The notes: generated by a model from the letters alone, not told the origin. Shown: positions 13,513-22,761, counted from the stretch's first letter. The stretch is DNA of 40,695 nt from an uncultured Oscillibacter sp. (GCA_934574045.1 CAKTMK010000019.1:1-40695); one strand, 5' to 3'. Program-made: numbers and translations.

Positions 13513-16116
13513 ATGGCGGAAACGACCCCCATGATGCAGCAGTATCTGAAGATCAAGGCGGAAAATCCGGATTCCATCCTCTTTTTCCGGCTGGGGGACT
13601 TCTATGAGATGTTCGACAACGACGCGCGGACGGCCTCCCGCGAGCTGGACCTGACCCTGACCAGCCGGGACAAGGACCCCAACAAGGCCCCGGAGGACCG
13701 GGTGCCCATGTGCGGCGTCCCGTACCACTCCAGCGACGCGTACATCGCCCGGCTGATCGCCAAGGGCTATAAGGTCGCCATCTGCGAGCAGATGGAGGAC
13801 CCCGCCACGGCCAAGGGGCTGGTCAAGCGGGACATCATCCGGGTGGTCACGCCGGGGACCGTGATCGACGCGGCGTGTCTGGACGAGAAGTCCGGCAACT
13901 TCCTGTGCAGCGTCTATCTGGATTCTCAGAACGCCGGGGTTGCTTTCTGCGACCTGTCCACCGGCGAGACGCACGCCACCTCCTTTTCCGGAAAGGACCG
14001 GGTGGAGCACATCGTCAACGAGCTGGGCCGCTTCTCCCCGGCGGAGGCCGTGGTCAACGACAGGGCCTATTCCGAGGAGCGGCTGTGCGCCGTTCTGCGG
14101 GAGCGGTTCAACTGCCGGGTGGAAAACGGCGGCGAGGGCCGCTTCCTCGCCGGAGAGGCGGAGCGGAGCATCCGCGCCCAGTTCGGCGACGCGGGCTGGG
14201 AGAGCCTGCCGGCGGGCAATCCTGCCGCGGCCATGGCGTTGGGCGGGCTGCTGAAATACCTCTATGAGACGCAGAAAACGGACCTGAGCCACATCAACCG
14301 GCTGGACTATTACGAGCAGGGCCGGTTCATGGAGCTGGACCTTGCCGCCCGGCGGAATCTGGAGCTGACGGAGACGCTGCGGGCCAAGGAGCGGCGGGGG
14401 AGCCTGCTTTGGGTGCTGGACCGGACCAAGACCTCCATGGGCGGACGCTGCCTGCGGGGCTGGCTGGAGCGGCCGCTTCTGAGCGTGGTGGCCATCAACC
14501 GGCGCAGCGCCGCCGTGGCCGCGCTGGTGGACGACACCATCCGCCGGGAGGAGCTGGCCGCCGCCATGAGCGGGCTGGGCGATCTGGAGCGGCTGATCGG
14601 CCGCATCACTTATGGCACCGCCGGCGGGCGGGATCTGGCGGCATTGCGGGCGGCCATTGAAAAACTGCCCGCCATCGCCGGTCAGCTCTCCGGCTTTGCC
14701 GACCGGCAGCTCAGCGAGCTTGCCGGTCGGCTGGACCTTTTGCAGGATGTGGGGGAGCTGATCCGCTCCGCCATCTGCGACGAGCCGCCGTTCTCCGTCC
14801 GGGAGGGCGGCTTCATCCGCGGCGGCTACGACGCGGAGGTGGACCGCCTGCGGGACATCATGAGCGGCGGCAAGGGCGTTCTGGCTGAGATGGAGGCCCG
14901 GGAGCGGGAAAAGACCGGCATCCCCAAGCTGAAGATCGGCTACAACAAGGTGTTCGGCTATTACATCGAGGTGGCCCGTGCCATGACAGACAAGGTCCCG
15001 GAGACCTATATCCGCAAGCAGACCACTGCCAACGCCGAGCGCTACATCACGCAGGAGCTCAAGGAGCTGGAGCACGAGATCCTCACCGCGTCCGAGCGGG
15101 TGACGGCGCTGGAATACCAGCTTTTCACCAAGCTGCGGGAGCAGATCGTGGCGCAGGCCCCCCGCATCCAGCGGACGGCCTCCGCCGTGGCGGAGCTGGA
15201 CGCGCTGGGGTCCCTTGCGGCGGTGGCCGTGCGGGACAATTTCTGCCGCCCGGAGGTGGACGAGTCCGGCGTGATCGAGATCACCGGCGGACGCCACCCG
15301 GTGGTGGAGCGGATGCTCAAGGACAGCCTGTTTGTCCCCAACGACACGTTCATGGGCGAAAAGGAGCAGCGGGTGGCCATCATCACCGGCCCCAACATGG
15401 CGGGCAAGTCCACCTATATGCGTCAGGTGGCGCTGATCGTGCTGCTGGCGCAGATCGGGTCCTTCGTCCCGGCCAGCGCGGCCCACATCGGCGTGGTGGA
15501 CCGGATCTTCACCCGCATCGGCGCCAGCGACGATCTGGCCGCGGGCCAGTCCACCTTCATGGTGGAGATGACCGAGGTGGCGGACATTCTGCGCCACGCC
15601 ACGAAAAAGAGCCTTTTGATCCTCGACGAGATCGGCCGGGGCACCTCCACCTTCGACGGGATGAGCATCGCCCGGGCGGTGGTGGAATACTGCGCGGACC
15701 CGAAAAAGCTGGGGGCCAAGACGCTCTTCGCCACCCACTATCACGAGCTGACCGAGCTGGAGGACACCCTCCCCGGCACGGTGAATTACAACATCGCCGT
15801 CAAGACCCGGGGCGAGGACATCATCTTCCTGCGCAAGATCGTCCCCGGCGGGGCCGACCGGAGCTACGGCATCGAGGTGGCCAAGCTGGCGGGCCTGCCG
15901 GAAAAGGTGGTGGCCCGGGCGCGGACGGTCCTTGAGGAGCTGGAGCGGGAAAACGGCGTGCAGTACGTCAAGCCCAGAGCGGAGCGGGAGCAGGTGTCGC
16001 TGGACGCTGTGCAGGAGGGCGAGGTGCTGGACGCGCTGCGCCGCTGCCAGCCGGATACGCTCACGCCCATCGAGGCCATGAGCCTGCTCTACGAGCTCAA
16101 GCAGAAGTTGAGCTGA
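13513..16116 (+). CDS. mutS: DNA mismatch repair protein MutS
   Basis: MutS recognises mismatches and small loops and recruits MutL. The 867-residue protein carries the mismatch-reading Phe-x-Glu at F30-Y31-E32 (RLGDFYEMF). The connector, lever and clamp domains span about 130-560. The C-terminal ATPase has Walker A GPNMAGKST from residue 626, DDLAAGQSTFMVEM, the Walker B region LLILDEIGRGTSTFDG, and the ATHYHELTEL switch. Length and order match bacterial MutS1. The ATG at 13513 follows GAGGTG. miaB is 68 nt upstream. mutL lies downstream but is separated from mutS by a CPBP protease gene. Confidence 0.98.
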   Translation: MAETTPMMQQYLKIKAENPDSILFFRLGDFYEMFDNDARTASRELDLTLTSRDKDPNKAPEDRVPMCGVPYHSSDAYIARLIAKGYKVAICEQMEDPATAKGLVKRDIIRVVTPGTVIDAACLDEKSGNFLCSVYLDSQNAGVAFCDLSTGETHATSFSGKDRVEHIVNELGRFSPAEAVVNDRAYSEERLCAVLRERFNCRVENGGEGRFLAGEAERSIRAQFGDAGWESLPAGNPAAAMALGGLLKYLYETQKTDLSHINRLDYYEQGRFMELDLAARRNLELTETLRAKERRGSLLWVLDRTKTSMGGRCLRGWLERPLLSVVAINRRSAAVAALVDDTIRREELAAAMSGLGDLERLIGRITYGTAGGRDLAALRAAIEKLPAIAGQLSGFADRQLSELAGRLDLLQDVGELIRSAICDEPPFSVREGGFIRGGYDAEVDRLRDIMSGGKGVLAEMEAREREKTGIPKLKIGYNKVFGYYIEVARAMTDKVPETYIRKQTTANAERYITQELKELEHEILTASERVTALEYQLFTKLREQIVAQAPRIQRTASAVAELDALGSLAAVAVRDNFCRPEVDESGVIEITGGRHPVVERMLKDSLFVPNDTFMGEKEQRVAIITGPNMAGKSTYMRQVALIVLLAQIGSFVPASAAHIGVVDRIFTRIGASDDLAAGQSTFMVEMTEVADILRHATKKSLLILDEIGRGTSTFDGMSIARAVVEYCADPKKLGAKTLFATHYHELTELEDTLPGTVNYNIAVKTRGEDIIFLRKIVPGGADRSYGIEVAKLAGLPEKVVARARTVLEELERENGVQYVKPRAEREQVSLDAVQEGEVLDALRRCQPDTLTPIEAMSLLYELKQKLS

Positions 16117-16141
16117 CCCGGGCGGAGAAAGGGAGTCTTTC

Positions 16142-16852
16142 ATGGCAAAACACAGATCGGGCGAATATCTTTCCCGGGGCGAGCTGGCGGGCGGGACCGT
16201 GTTTTTCATCCTGTATCTGCTGGTGCTGCCCCTTGCGGCGGACCCGCTGTTCCGGCTGGCGGAGCTTTTGCTGGACGTGAACATCGGCAGCGGGCTTCAG
16301 ACCACGATCTATTATTACCTCATCTTCGCCGTGACGGCGGTGATCTTCCACGGGCTGCTGGCCCGGACCAGCCGGAAGCTGGCGGACAATCTGGGTCTTG
16401 CCCTCAAGACGCTGGCGGCGGGGCTGATCGCCATGTACGGGCTCAACGAGCTGATGTACCGCCTGACCCGCGCGCTGGTGGGGAACCAGACGAATCTCAA
16501 CGATCTGTCCGTCAGCGCCCGCATCCACGCCGCGCCCCATACCACGCTGCTGATCGTGATCTTCCTCGCCCCCTTTGTGGAGGAGGTGCTGTTCCGCGGA
16601 CTGATCTTCGGCGGCCTGCGGGAGCGCAGCCGTCTGACGGCGTATCTTGTGAGCTGCCTGCTGTTCGCCTTCCTCCATGTGTGGCAGTATTCGCTGGGCA
16701 GCGGGGACATCCGGTATTTCTGGCTGATGCTCCAGTACTTCGCGCCGGGCGCGGTGCTGGCGTGGGCCTTTGAGCATTCGGGAACGCTCTGGACCTCCAT
16801 CGCCCTGCACGCGGCGGTGAACGCCCTGAGCGTTCTGGCGCTGCGGTTTTGA
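16142..16852 (+). CDS. CPBP family intramembrane metalloprotease
   Basis: This is a 236-residue integral membrane protein of the CAAX protease/Abi (CPBP) family. Six or more hydrophobic stretches are visible (about residues 17-40, 55-80, 90-110, 130-150, 165-185, 195-235). Motif 1 is EEVLFRG with E147, E148 and R152, motif 2 is FAFLHV with H179, and motif 3 is LHAAVNAL with H223 and N227. All putative metal ligands are present, so it may be an active protease. Substrates of bacterial members are mostly unknown. Its position between mutS and mutL, 25 nt after mutS and 27 nt before mutL, suggests co-transcription but no obvious functional link. Confidence 0.93.
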   Translation: MAKHRSGEYLSRGELAGGTVFFILYLLVLPLAADPLFRLAELLLDVNIGSGLQTTIYYYLIFAVTAVIFHGLLARTSRKLADNLGLALKTLAAGLIAMYGLNELMYRLTRALVGNQTNLNDLSVSARIHAAPHTTLLIVIFLAPFVEEVLFRGLIFGGLRERSRLTAYLVSCLLFAFLHVWQYSLGSGDIRYFWLMLQYFAPGAVLAWAFEHSGTLWTSIALHAAVNALSVLALRF

Positions 16853-16879
16853 CCCGGACGGTTTAGAAAGGCGGTCAAT

Positions 16880-18928
16880 ATGACTTTTCCCCATATTCAG
16901 CAGCTGGACGCCCATGTGGCGGACCTGATCTCCGCCGGAGAGGTGGTGGAGCGGCCCGCCAGCGTGGTCAAGGAGCTGGTGGAAAACGCGCTGGACGCGG
17001 GCGCGTCCGCCGTGTCGGTGGAGCTGCGCAACGGCGGGATGCGCCTGATCCGCGTGACGGACAACGGCTGCGGCATCGCGCCGGAGGAGCTGCCCACCGC
17101 GTTCCTGCGCCACGCCACCAGCAAGCTTCGCTGTGCGGAGGATCTGGCCCGGATCGGCACGCTGGGCTTCCGCGGCGAGGCGCTGGCGGCCATCTCCGCC
17201 GTCAGCCGGGTGGAGATCACCACCTGCCGGGCCGGCGGATCCGGCGCGGTTCTGCGGCTGGAGGGCGGCGTTCCCGGCGCGGTGGAGCCCGTCGGCGCGC
17301 CGCAGGGCACGGACATCTGCGTGCGCGACCTGTTTTACAACACGCCCGCCCGGCTGAAATTCATGAAAAAGGACAGCGCGGAGACCGCGGCGGTGAACGG
17401 CCTGATGCAGCATCTGGCCCTCAGCCGCCCGGACGTCTCGTTCCGCTTCATCAAGGACGGGACCGAGGCGCTCCACACCCCCGGAGACGGGAAGCTGGAC
17501 TCCGCGGTGTACGCCGCGCTGGGCCGGGACTTCGCCCGGACGCTCACGCCCGTGGAGGGCCGGGGCGGCGAGGTGCGCGTCAGCGGCTTTGTGACAAAGC
17601 CGCTGTGCGGCCGCGGCTCCCGGGGGATGCAGACCTTTTTCGTCAACGGGCGGTTCATCAAGTCCCAGCTTCTCACCGCCGCACTGGAGGAGGGCTATCG
17701 CAACCAGCTCATGAAGGGCCGGTTCCCCGGCTGCGTGCTGCTGCTGGAGGTGCCGGTGACGGCGGTGGACGTGAACGTGCATCCCGCCAAGACCACCGTG
17801 AAATTCGCCCGGGAACGGGAGGTGTTCGACGCGGTGTATCACACCGTGATGGACAGCCTTGCCGCCGACGCGGCGCCCCGGCCGGAGCCTGCCCGCCCCG
17901 CCGGGACGGCCCCCGCCCCCCGGCAGGATTTTTACCAGACCATGGACGCCGGGACGTTCCGCCGGAAGCTGGCGGCGGAGAACGCGGGGAACGGGCGGGC
18001 CGTCCGTCCGGCCGCGCCGCAGCCGTCCGCTCCGGCGTGGAAACCTATGGAGCGCGCGCCTGCGGGCTGGAACACGGAGCGCGCCGCGTCCGCCCGGGTG
18101 GCGGACAGCGGCTCCACGGGCTTTGACTACGCGCCGTCCCGCACGGTGAGCGTCCCCACGCGAGGGACCCGGGGGCCGGAGACGGTCCGTGACGCGGCTC
18201 CCCGGATCGAGAGAGAAGCGGAGCGCCCGCAAGCGGGCTCCCAGCCCTCCGGGCCGGAGATACCGGCCGTTCCCGCACCGCCGGACAAGCCCTTCACCCC
18301 CGCCATCCCCATGGAGCAGGCAGCGCTGGTGCTGCCGGAGGAGCGGCTGACGGAGACGGGCCGGGCCGCCCCGTGGCGCATCGCGGGAGAGGTCTTGAAA
18401 ACGTACATCGTCTGCGAGGACGAGGAACAGAACGTCTGGCTCATCGACAAGCACGCCGCCCACGAGCGGGTGAATTTTGACCGGCTGATGGCGGCGGACC
18501 AGCCGCCCATGCGCCAGACGCTGCTGCGCCCCGCGGCGGCGGAGCTGGCGCGGGAGGACTGCGCCCTGCTGCTGGAAAACAGCGTGCTGCTGGAGTCCCT
18601 CGGCTTTTCCTGCGAGGACTTCGGAGACGGGGCGCTGCTGGTGCGGGAGGTCCCGGCGGATCTGGACGCGGAGGATATCTCCGCCACGCTGGAGGAGCTG
18701 GCCGACGCGCTGCGCACGGGCCGCAGCCCCACGGAAAAGCGCCAGAACCTGCTCCACACCATCGCCTGCAAGTCCGCCATCAAGGCGGGCTGGGACAGCG
18801 GCGAGCAGGAGCTGCGGGCGCTGGTGGACAAGGTGCAGTCCGGCGAGGTGCGCTACTGTCCCCACGGGCGGCCCGTCAAGGTAAAGCTGAGCAAATACGA
18901 GCTGGAGAAAATGTTCAAGCGGGCGTGA
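16880..18928 (+). CDS. mutL: DNA mismatch repair protein MutL
   Basis: MutL couples mismatch recognition to strand incision and removal. The 682-residue protein has the N-terminal GHKL ATPase: E35-N36 in VENALDAG, DNGCGI at 61-66, TSK at 80-82 and GFRGEAL at 96-102. A long Ala/Pro/Arg-rich linker spans about residues 335-500. The C-terminal domain carries D523-KHAAHE-529 (form of the DQHAxxExxxxE endonuclease motif, with the last acidic position as Asp), ACKSAIKAG and CPHGRP from residue 660. Organisms with this motif lack MutH and use MutL itself as the nicking enzyme. The linker is richer in G+C and in proline than the two domains. Confidence 0.98.
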   Translation: MTFPHIQQLDAHVADLISAGEVVERPASVVKELVENALDAGASAVSVELRNGGMRLIRVTDNGCGIAPEELPTAFLRHATSKLRCAEDLARIGTLGFRGEALAAISAVSRVEITTCRAGGSGAVLRLEGGVPGAVEPVGAPQGTDICVRDLFYNTPARLKFMKKDSAETAAVNGLMQHLALSRPDVSFRFIKDGTEALHTPGDGKLDSAVYAALGRDFARTLTPVEGRGGEVRVSGFVTKPLCGRGSRGMQTFFVNGRFIKSQLLTAALEEGYRNQLMKGRFPGCVLLLEVPVTAVDVNVHPAKTTVKFAREREVFDAVYHTVMDSLAADAAPRPEPARPAGTAPAPRQDFYQTMDAGTFRRKLAAENAGNGRAVRPAAPQPSAPAWKPMERAPAGWNTERAASARVADSGSTGFDYAPSRTVSVPTRGTRGPETVRDAAPRIEREAERPQAGSQPSGPEIPAVPAPPDKPFTPAIPMEQAALVLPEERLTETGRAAPWRIAGEVLKTYIVCEDEEQNVWLIDKHAAHERVNFDRLMAADQPPMRQTLLRPAAAELAREDCALLLENSVLLESLGFSCEDFGDGALLVREVPADLDAEDISATLEELADALRTGRSPTEKRQNLLHTIACKSAIKAGWDSGEQELRALVDKVQSGEVRYCPHGRPVKVKLSKYELEKMFKRA

Positions 18929-18956
18929 GCGCGCCCGGTGAGAGGAGGCGGAGACG

Positions 18957-19901
18957 ATGGACAGGCGCGTGATCTGCGTGGTGGGGCCCACGGCCTGCGG
19001 CAAGACCCGGCTGGGCGTTCTGCTGGCGCAGCGGTACGGCGGCGAGGTGGTCTCCTGCGACTCCATGCAGATCTACCGGGGCATGACCATCGGCACCGCC
19101 GCCGCCGTGCCGGAGGAGATGGAGGGCGTTCCCCATCACATGATCGGCGTGGCCGACCCGGCGGAGAGCTGGTCCGCCGCCCGCTTCGTGCAGGCGGCCG
19201 CGCCGGTGGTGGAGGACATTCTGGCCCGTGGAAAGCGGCCCGTTCTGGTGGGCGGCACCGGGCTGTGGCTGGACGCGCTGCTGCGGGGCCATGACTTCGC
19301 CCCCGGCGCGGCGGGCGGCGCGGTCCGGGCGGAGCTGGAGGAGGAGCTGGCAAGGAGCGGCATCGCCCCGCTGCTGGAGGAGCTGGGCCGGGTGGACCCG
19401 GAGTCCGCGCGGCGGCTCCATCCCGCCGATGAAAAGCGCATCCTCCGGGCGCTGGAGGTCTACCGCCAGACCGGGCAGACCATCTCCGCCCACAACGCGG
19501 CGGAGCGAGCGCTGCCGCCCCGGTTCGGCTCGGTGAAGCTGGGGCTGCGCTTCGCGGACCGGGAGGACATGAAGGCCCTGATCGACCGCCGGGTGGACGC
19601 CATGGCGGCGGCGGGGCTGCTGGACGAGGTCCGGGCGCTGCTGGAGCGGGACCCGCCTCCCGGGGCCACGGCCCTTCAGGCCATCGGCTATAAGGAGCTG
19701 GCCGGCGTTCTGACGGGGGAAAAGACCCTGCCGCAGGCGCTGGAGGAGGTGAAGCTCCGCTCCCGGCAGTACGCCAAGCGGCAGCTCACCTGGCTGCGCC
19801 GCGATCCGGCCGTCCACTGGATCGAATGGGAAAAAAACCGGGATTTTGCCCGTGCCATGCAAATTTCGACTGAAATCCTCTCCGCCGAGGGCTTATCCTA
19901 A
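18957..19901 (+). CDS. miaA: tRNA dimethylallyltransferase
   Basis: MiaA transfers a dimethylallyl group from DMAPP to A37 of tRNAs, giving the substrate for MiaB. The 314-residue protein has the P-loop GPTACGKT at residues 10-17, the DMAPP/tRNA contact region SCDSMQIYRGM, VGGTGLWLDALL near residue 100, and the C-terminal RSRQYAKRQLTWLRRD. The length is typical. The ATG at 18957 follows GAGAGGAGGCGGAG, 28 nt after mutL. hfq follows, a pairing that is widely conserved in bacteria. Confidence 0.97.
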   Translation: MDRRVICVVGPTACGKTRLGVLLAQRYGGEVVSCDSMQIYRGMTIGTAAAVPEEMEGVPHHMIGVADPAESWSAARFVQAAAPVVEDILARGKRPVLVGGTGLWLDALLRGHDFAPGAAGGAVRAELEEELARSGIAPLLEELGRVDPESARRLHPADEKRILRALEVYRQTGQTISAHNAAERALPPRFGSVKLGLRFADREDMKALIDRRVDAMAAAGLLDEVRALLERDPPPGATALQAIGYKELAGVLTGEKTLPQALEEVKLRSRQYAKRQLTWLRRDPAVHWIEWEKNRDFARAMQISTEILSAEGLS

Positions 19902-19959
19902 GTCCAAAGCGGACGGAGAACATCTGTGTCCGCCGAAAAAAGAAAAGGAGCGGATACTT

Positions 19960-20184
19960 ATGCAGGGCAAAACGAATTTACAGGAGCTGTTTCTCACCAG
20001 AGCGCGGCGGGACCGGGTGCCGTCCACGCTGTTTTTGATGAACGGATTCCAGATGCGGGGCGTCATCACCGGATTTGACGCGTTCGTGGTCGTTCTGGAT
20101 TCGGACGGGAAGCAGCAGGTCATTTACAAGCATGCGATCTCCACCATCGTACCCATGCGGAGCGTGGACCTGAGCGAGGAATGA
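19960..20184 (+). CDS. hfq: RNA-binding protein Hfq
   Basis: Hfq is a ring-forming Sm-like RNA chaperone. The 74-residue product begins MQGKTNLQELFLTRARRDRV and contains Sm1 (TLFLMNGFQMRGVITGFD) and Sm2 (QQVIYKHAISTIVP); the YKHA motif is the RNA-binding signature of the proximal face. The short C-terminus (MRSVDLSEE) is typical of Firmicutes. The start at 19960 is chosen because AAAAGGAG lies upstream and the family begins here; the longer in-frame reading overlaps miaA. Confidence 0.97.
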   Translation: MQGKTNLQELFLTRARRDRVPSTLFLMNGFQMRGVITGFDAFVVVLDSDGKQQVIYKHAISTIVPMRSVDLSEE

Positions 20185-20240
20185 GCGTTCGGGGTCCGAT
20201 CCGGCGGCGCGGCGGCCCGGAGAAGCGGAGGAGACCCCAG

Positions 20241-21530
20241 ATGAAAGAAAAGAACACCCCGAAAATCGCCTCGGTCCCCGGCGGGGAGGGCGGCGCCCCT
20301 CCCGCCGGGAAGCGCGGCTCGCCGGGCATCCGGCTGCTCACGGCGCTGATCTTTCTGGCTGTGGCCGGATATTTCGGCATCCAGATCTACAGCGCCCTGG
20401 CAGACCCCATGATCTGCGCGGTGGCGTACCGCTATCAGACGGAGGACACGCTGTCCGTCACCGGCTTCGTGGTGCGGGACGAGGAGACGCTGGGCGACTC
20501 CGGCGGCGGACTGCTGCGCCTGACCCGCTCGGAGGGCGAGCGGGTCAGCGCGGGCGGGACCGTGGCCCAGATCTACGCCGATCAGGCCTCGCTGGACCGC
20601 CAGACGGAGATCGACCGGCTGCGCACCCAGCTGGACCAGCTCAATTACGCGGCGGAGGCCGCCTCCGCCGGGGGCGCGGCGCTCCAGTTGGACGGGCTGA
20701 TCTCGGAGGCGCTGCTCTCCGTGCGCCGCAGCGTGGCCGCGGACCGGCTGGATACCGCGGCGGACGCCGCCGCGGAGCTGGAGGCGCTGACGCTGCGCCG
20801 GGAGTATACCTACACCGACGCGGCGGAGCTGAAGGCGCAGGCGGAGGAGCTGAAGTCTCAGCTCAGCGCGCTCACCGCCCAGTCCGCCGGGCGGTCCCGC
20901 ACCGTGGCCGCGCCCCGGTCGGGGCTGTACTCCGCCGTGGCGGACGGCTATGAATCCGTGCTGACTCCGGACATGCTGGACACGCTCACGCCCTCCGCCC
21001 TCGCCGCCGTCCGGCCCGCGGAGGGAGCCGGGGATCTGGGCAAGCTGGTGCTGGGCGACGCGTGGTACTTCGCCGCCAGTCTGTCCGCCGCGGACGCGGA
21101 GCGGCTGAGCGTCGGCTCCGCCCAGACGCTGCGCTTCGCCAAGGGTGTGGACCGGGACCTGCGGGTGACGGTCCAGTCCGTCAGTGCGGCGGAAAACGGC
21201 CGGTGCGTGGCGGTGTTCCGCGGCACGGCCTATCTCGCCCAGCTCACGCTGCTGCGGGCGCAGACGGCGGACGTGGTGTTTTCCGCTATCTCCGGCATCC
21301 GGGTGCCGCAGCAGGCCATCCGGGTGGACGAGTCCGGCGCGCCGGGTGTTTACTGCGTCGTGGGCGCGGAGGCGCGGTTCAAGCCGGTCCGGCTCCTCTG
21401 GTCCTCGGACGACGGCTACGCGCTGGTGGAGGCGGAGGGCACGGGCGCGGCCATCCTCCGCCCCGGAGATCAGGTGATCCTGTCCGCAGGAGGACTGACG
21501 GACGGCGCGGTGGTCAGCTACGCCGGATAG
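20241..21530 (+). CDS. HlyD-like membrane-anchored periplasmic-adaptor-type protein
   Basis: This is a 429-residue protein with a basic, proline-rich cytoplasmic N-terminus, one transmembrane segment (LLTALIFLAVAGYFGIQIYS, about residues 30-50) and a large external part. The external part begins with a beta-rich region (TLSVTGFVVRDEETL; SEGERVSAGGTVAQIYAD, lipoyl/barrel-sandwich-like). A helical hairpin follows (about residues 105-215), then a second beta-rich region ending AILRPGDQVILSAGGLTDGA. This is the layout of HlyD/membrane fusion proteins, but no transporter gene is adjacent. The start at 20241 has GGAGGAG 7 nt upstream; an in-frame ATG at 20181 overlaps the hfq stop and lacks a good site. 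It precedes the ylmE-sepF-divIVA division genes, which suggests an envelope role. Confidence 0.8.
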   Translation: MKEKNTPKIASVPGGEGGAPPAGKRGSPGIRLLTALIFLAVAGYFGIQIYSALADPMICAVAYRYQTEDTLSVTGFVVRDEETLGDSGGGLLRLTRSEGERVSAGGTVAQIYADQASLDRQTEIDRLRTQLDQLNYAAEAASAGGAALQLDGLISEALLSVRRSVAADRLDTAADAAAELEALTLRREYTYTDAAELKAQAEELKSQLSALTAQSAGRSRTVAAPRSGLYSAVADGYESVLTPDMLDTLTPSALAAVRPAEGAGDLGKLVLGDAWYFAASLSAADAERLSVGSAQTLRFAKGVDRDLRVTVQSVSAAENGRCVAVFRGTAYLAQLTLLRAQTADVVFSAISGIRVPQQAIRVDESGAPGVYCVVGAEARFKPVRLLWSSDDGYALVEAEGTGAAILRPGDQVILSAGGLTDGAVVSYAG

Positions 21531-21550
21531 AGAGAAAGGAAGGTTTGTTG

Positions 21551-22267
21551 ATGTCGATCGCAGAAAACATTCAGGCCGTTCGGGCGCAGATCGCCGAGGC
21601 GGCCCGGGCCGCGGGCCGGGACCCCGCCGGGATCACGCTGGTGGGTGCCAGCAAGATGAACGATGCCGCCGCCTGCCGCGAGGCCATTGCCGCCGGGATC
21701 GACGCGCTGGGCGAGAACCGGGTGCAGGAGATGACGGAAAAGCTGGCGGAAAACGCCTATGACGGCGCGCCGCTCCACTTCATCGGCCATCTTCAGCGGA
21801 ACAAGGTCCGCCAGGTGGTTGGCAAGGTGGCGCTGATCCAGTCCGTGGGGTCCGACCCGCTGCTCGACGAGATCGAAAAGCAGGCGGAGAAGCTGGGACT
21901 GGTGCAGGACATCCTGCTGGAGGTCAACGTGGGCGGGGAGGAGGCCAAGAGCGGCTTCGCCCCGGAGGCGGTGTTCGCCGCGGCCCAGCGGGCGAAAACG
22001 CTGGAGCACGTCCGCCTGCGCGGGCTGATGACCGTTCCCCCCATTGAGACGGAGCCGGGCCAGAATCTTGCAAATTTTGAAAAAGTACACGGCCTTTATG
22101 TTGACATAAACCAAAAACTGTATGATAATATGCTCGATATACTGTCGATGGGGATGAGCGGCGATTTTGCAGATGCCATCCGCGCCGGCGCGACCATGGT
22201 CCGCGTGGGAACGGCCATTTTCGGCCGCCGCGCGTACCCCGCCGCAGAACAGGAGGGAACCGTATGA
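21551..22267 (+). CDS. ylmE: YggS/YlmE family pyridoxal phosphate-binding protein
   Basis: This 238-residue PLP-binding TIM-barrel protein belongs to the family (YggS/PLPBP/YlmE) that controls vitamin B6 and amino-acid homeostasis; it shows no known catalytic activity. The PLP lysine is K35 in LVGASKMN. Other signatures are LGENRVQEM, HFIGHLQRNKV, LLEVNVGGEEAKSGF, LRGLMTVPP and SMGMSGDFADAI...VRVGTAIFG. It sits directly before sepF and overlaps it by 4 nt (ATGA), as in the Bacillus ylm cluster. The stretch at 22070-22145 is strikingly AT-rich for this genome and holds a promoter for the next genes. Confidence 0.95.
   Translation: MSIAENIQAVRAQIAEAARAAGRDPAGITLVGASKMNDAAACREAIAAGIDALGENRVQEMTEKLAENAYDGAPLHFIGHLQRNKVRQVVGKVALIQSVGSDPLLDEIEKQAEKLGLVQDILLEVNVGGEEAKSGFAPEAVFAAAQRAKTLEHVRLRGLMTVPPIETEPGQNLANFEKVHGLYVDINQKLYDNMLDILSMGMSGDFADAIRAGATMVRVGTAIFGRRAYPAAEQEGTV
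22102..22130 (+). promoter_or_regulatory. Intragenic promoter inside ylmE, reading into sepF-divIVA
   Basis: A perfect TTGACA (22102-22107) is followed after exactly 17 bp by GATAAT (22125-22130), in an AT-rich island within otherwise GC-rich coding sequence. The sepF start is about 130 nt downstream. Confidence 0.65.
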
Positions 22268-22704
22268 GCCTTTTGGACGAACTGAAAAAGTGGACCCATC
22301 CCTATGAGGATGAGGACGAGGAATACGACGATTTTGAGGAGACGCCCCGCAAGGAGAGCGCCTTTGACGACCGCCGCTCCGCCCGGAGCGAGGAGCGCCA
22401 CAACAAGGTGGTGAACATCCATGCCACGACCCAGCTCAAGGTCGTTCTGGTGAAGCCGGAGCGGTTTGAAAACGCGTCGGAGATCGCCGACCACCTGAAG
22501 GACAAGCGGACCGTGGTGCTGAATCTGGAGTCCACCAACAAGGACGTGGCCCGACGGCTGATCGACTTTCTCTCCGGTGTGGCCTATGCCGGGGAGGGCA
22601 AGATCAAAAAGGTCGCGGCCAATACGTACATCATCACGCCCTATCACGTGGACATCGAGGGCGACCTGATCGACGAGCTGGAGAACAACGGCCTCTATTT
22701 CTGA
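22264..22704 (+). CDS. sepF: Cell division protein SepF
   Basis: SepF tethers FtsZ filaments to the membrane and organises the septum in Gram-positive bacteria. The 146-residue protein has an N-terminal amphipathic membrane-targeting helix (MSLLDELKKWTHP) and a very acidic linker (DEDEEYDDFEE). The SepF core begins near residue 47 (KVVNIHATTQLKVVLVKPER), with SEIADHLKDKRTVVLNLE, RLIDFLSGVAYA and NTYIITPYHVDI. The length is normal. It overlaps ylmE by 4 nt and divIVA follows. Confidence 0.97.
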   Translation: MSLLDELKKWTHPYEDEDEEYDDFEETPRKESAFDDRRSARSEERHNKVVNIHATTQLKVVLVKPERFENASEIADHLKDKRTVVLNLESTNKDVARRLIDFLSGVAYAGEGKIKKVAANTYIITPYHVDIEGDLIDELENNGLYF

Positions 22705-22761
22705 GAGCGGAAAAAATCTTGAATGCTGCGTCCCCTCGCGGACGCGGAGGGGGTAATTGCA

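Noticed and set aside
13258..16284. Minus-strand frame of about 1000 codons opposite mutS
   Set aside because: Antisense shadow caused by high GC; no recognisable domain, and mutS is on plus.
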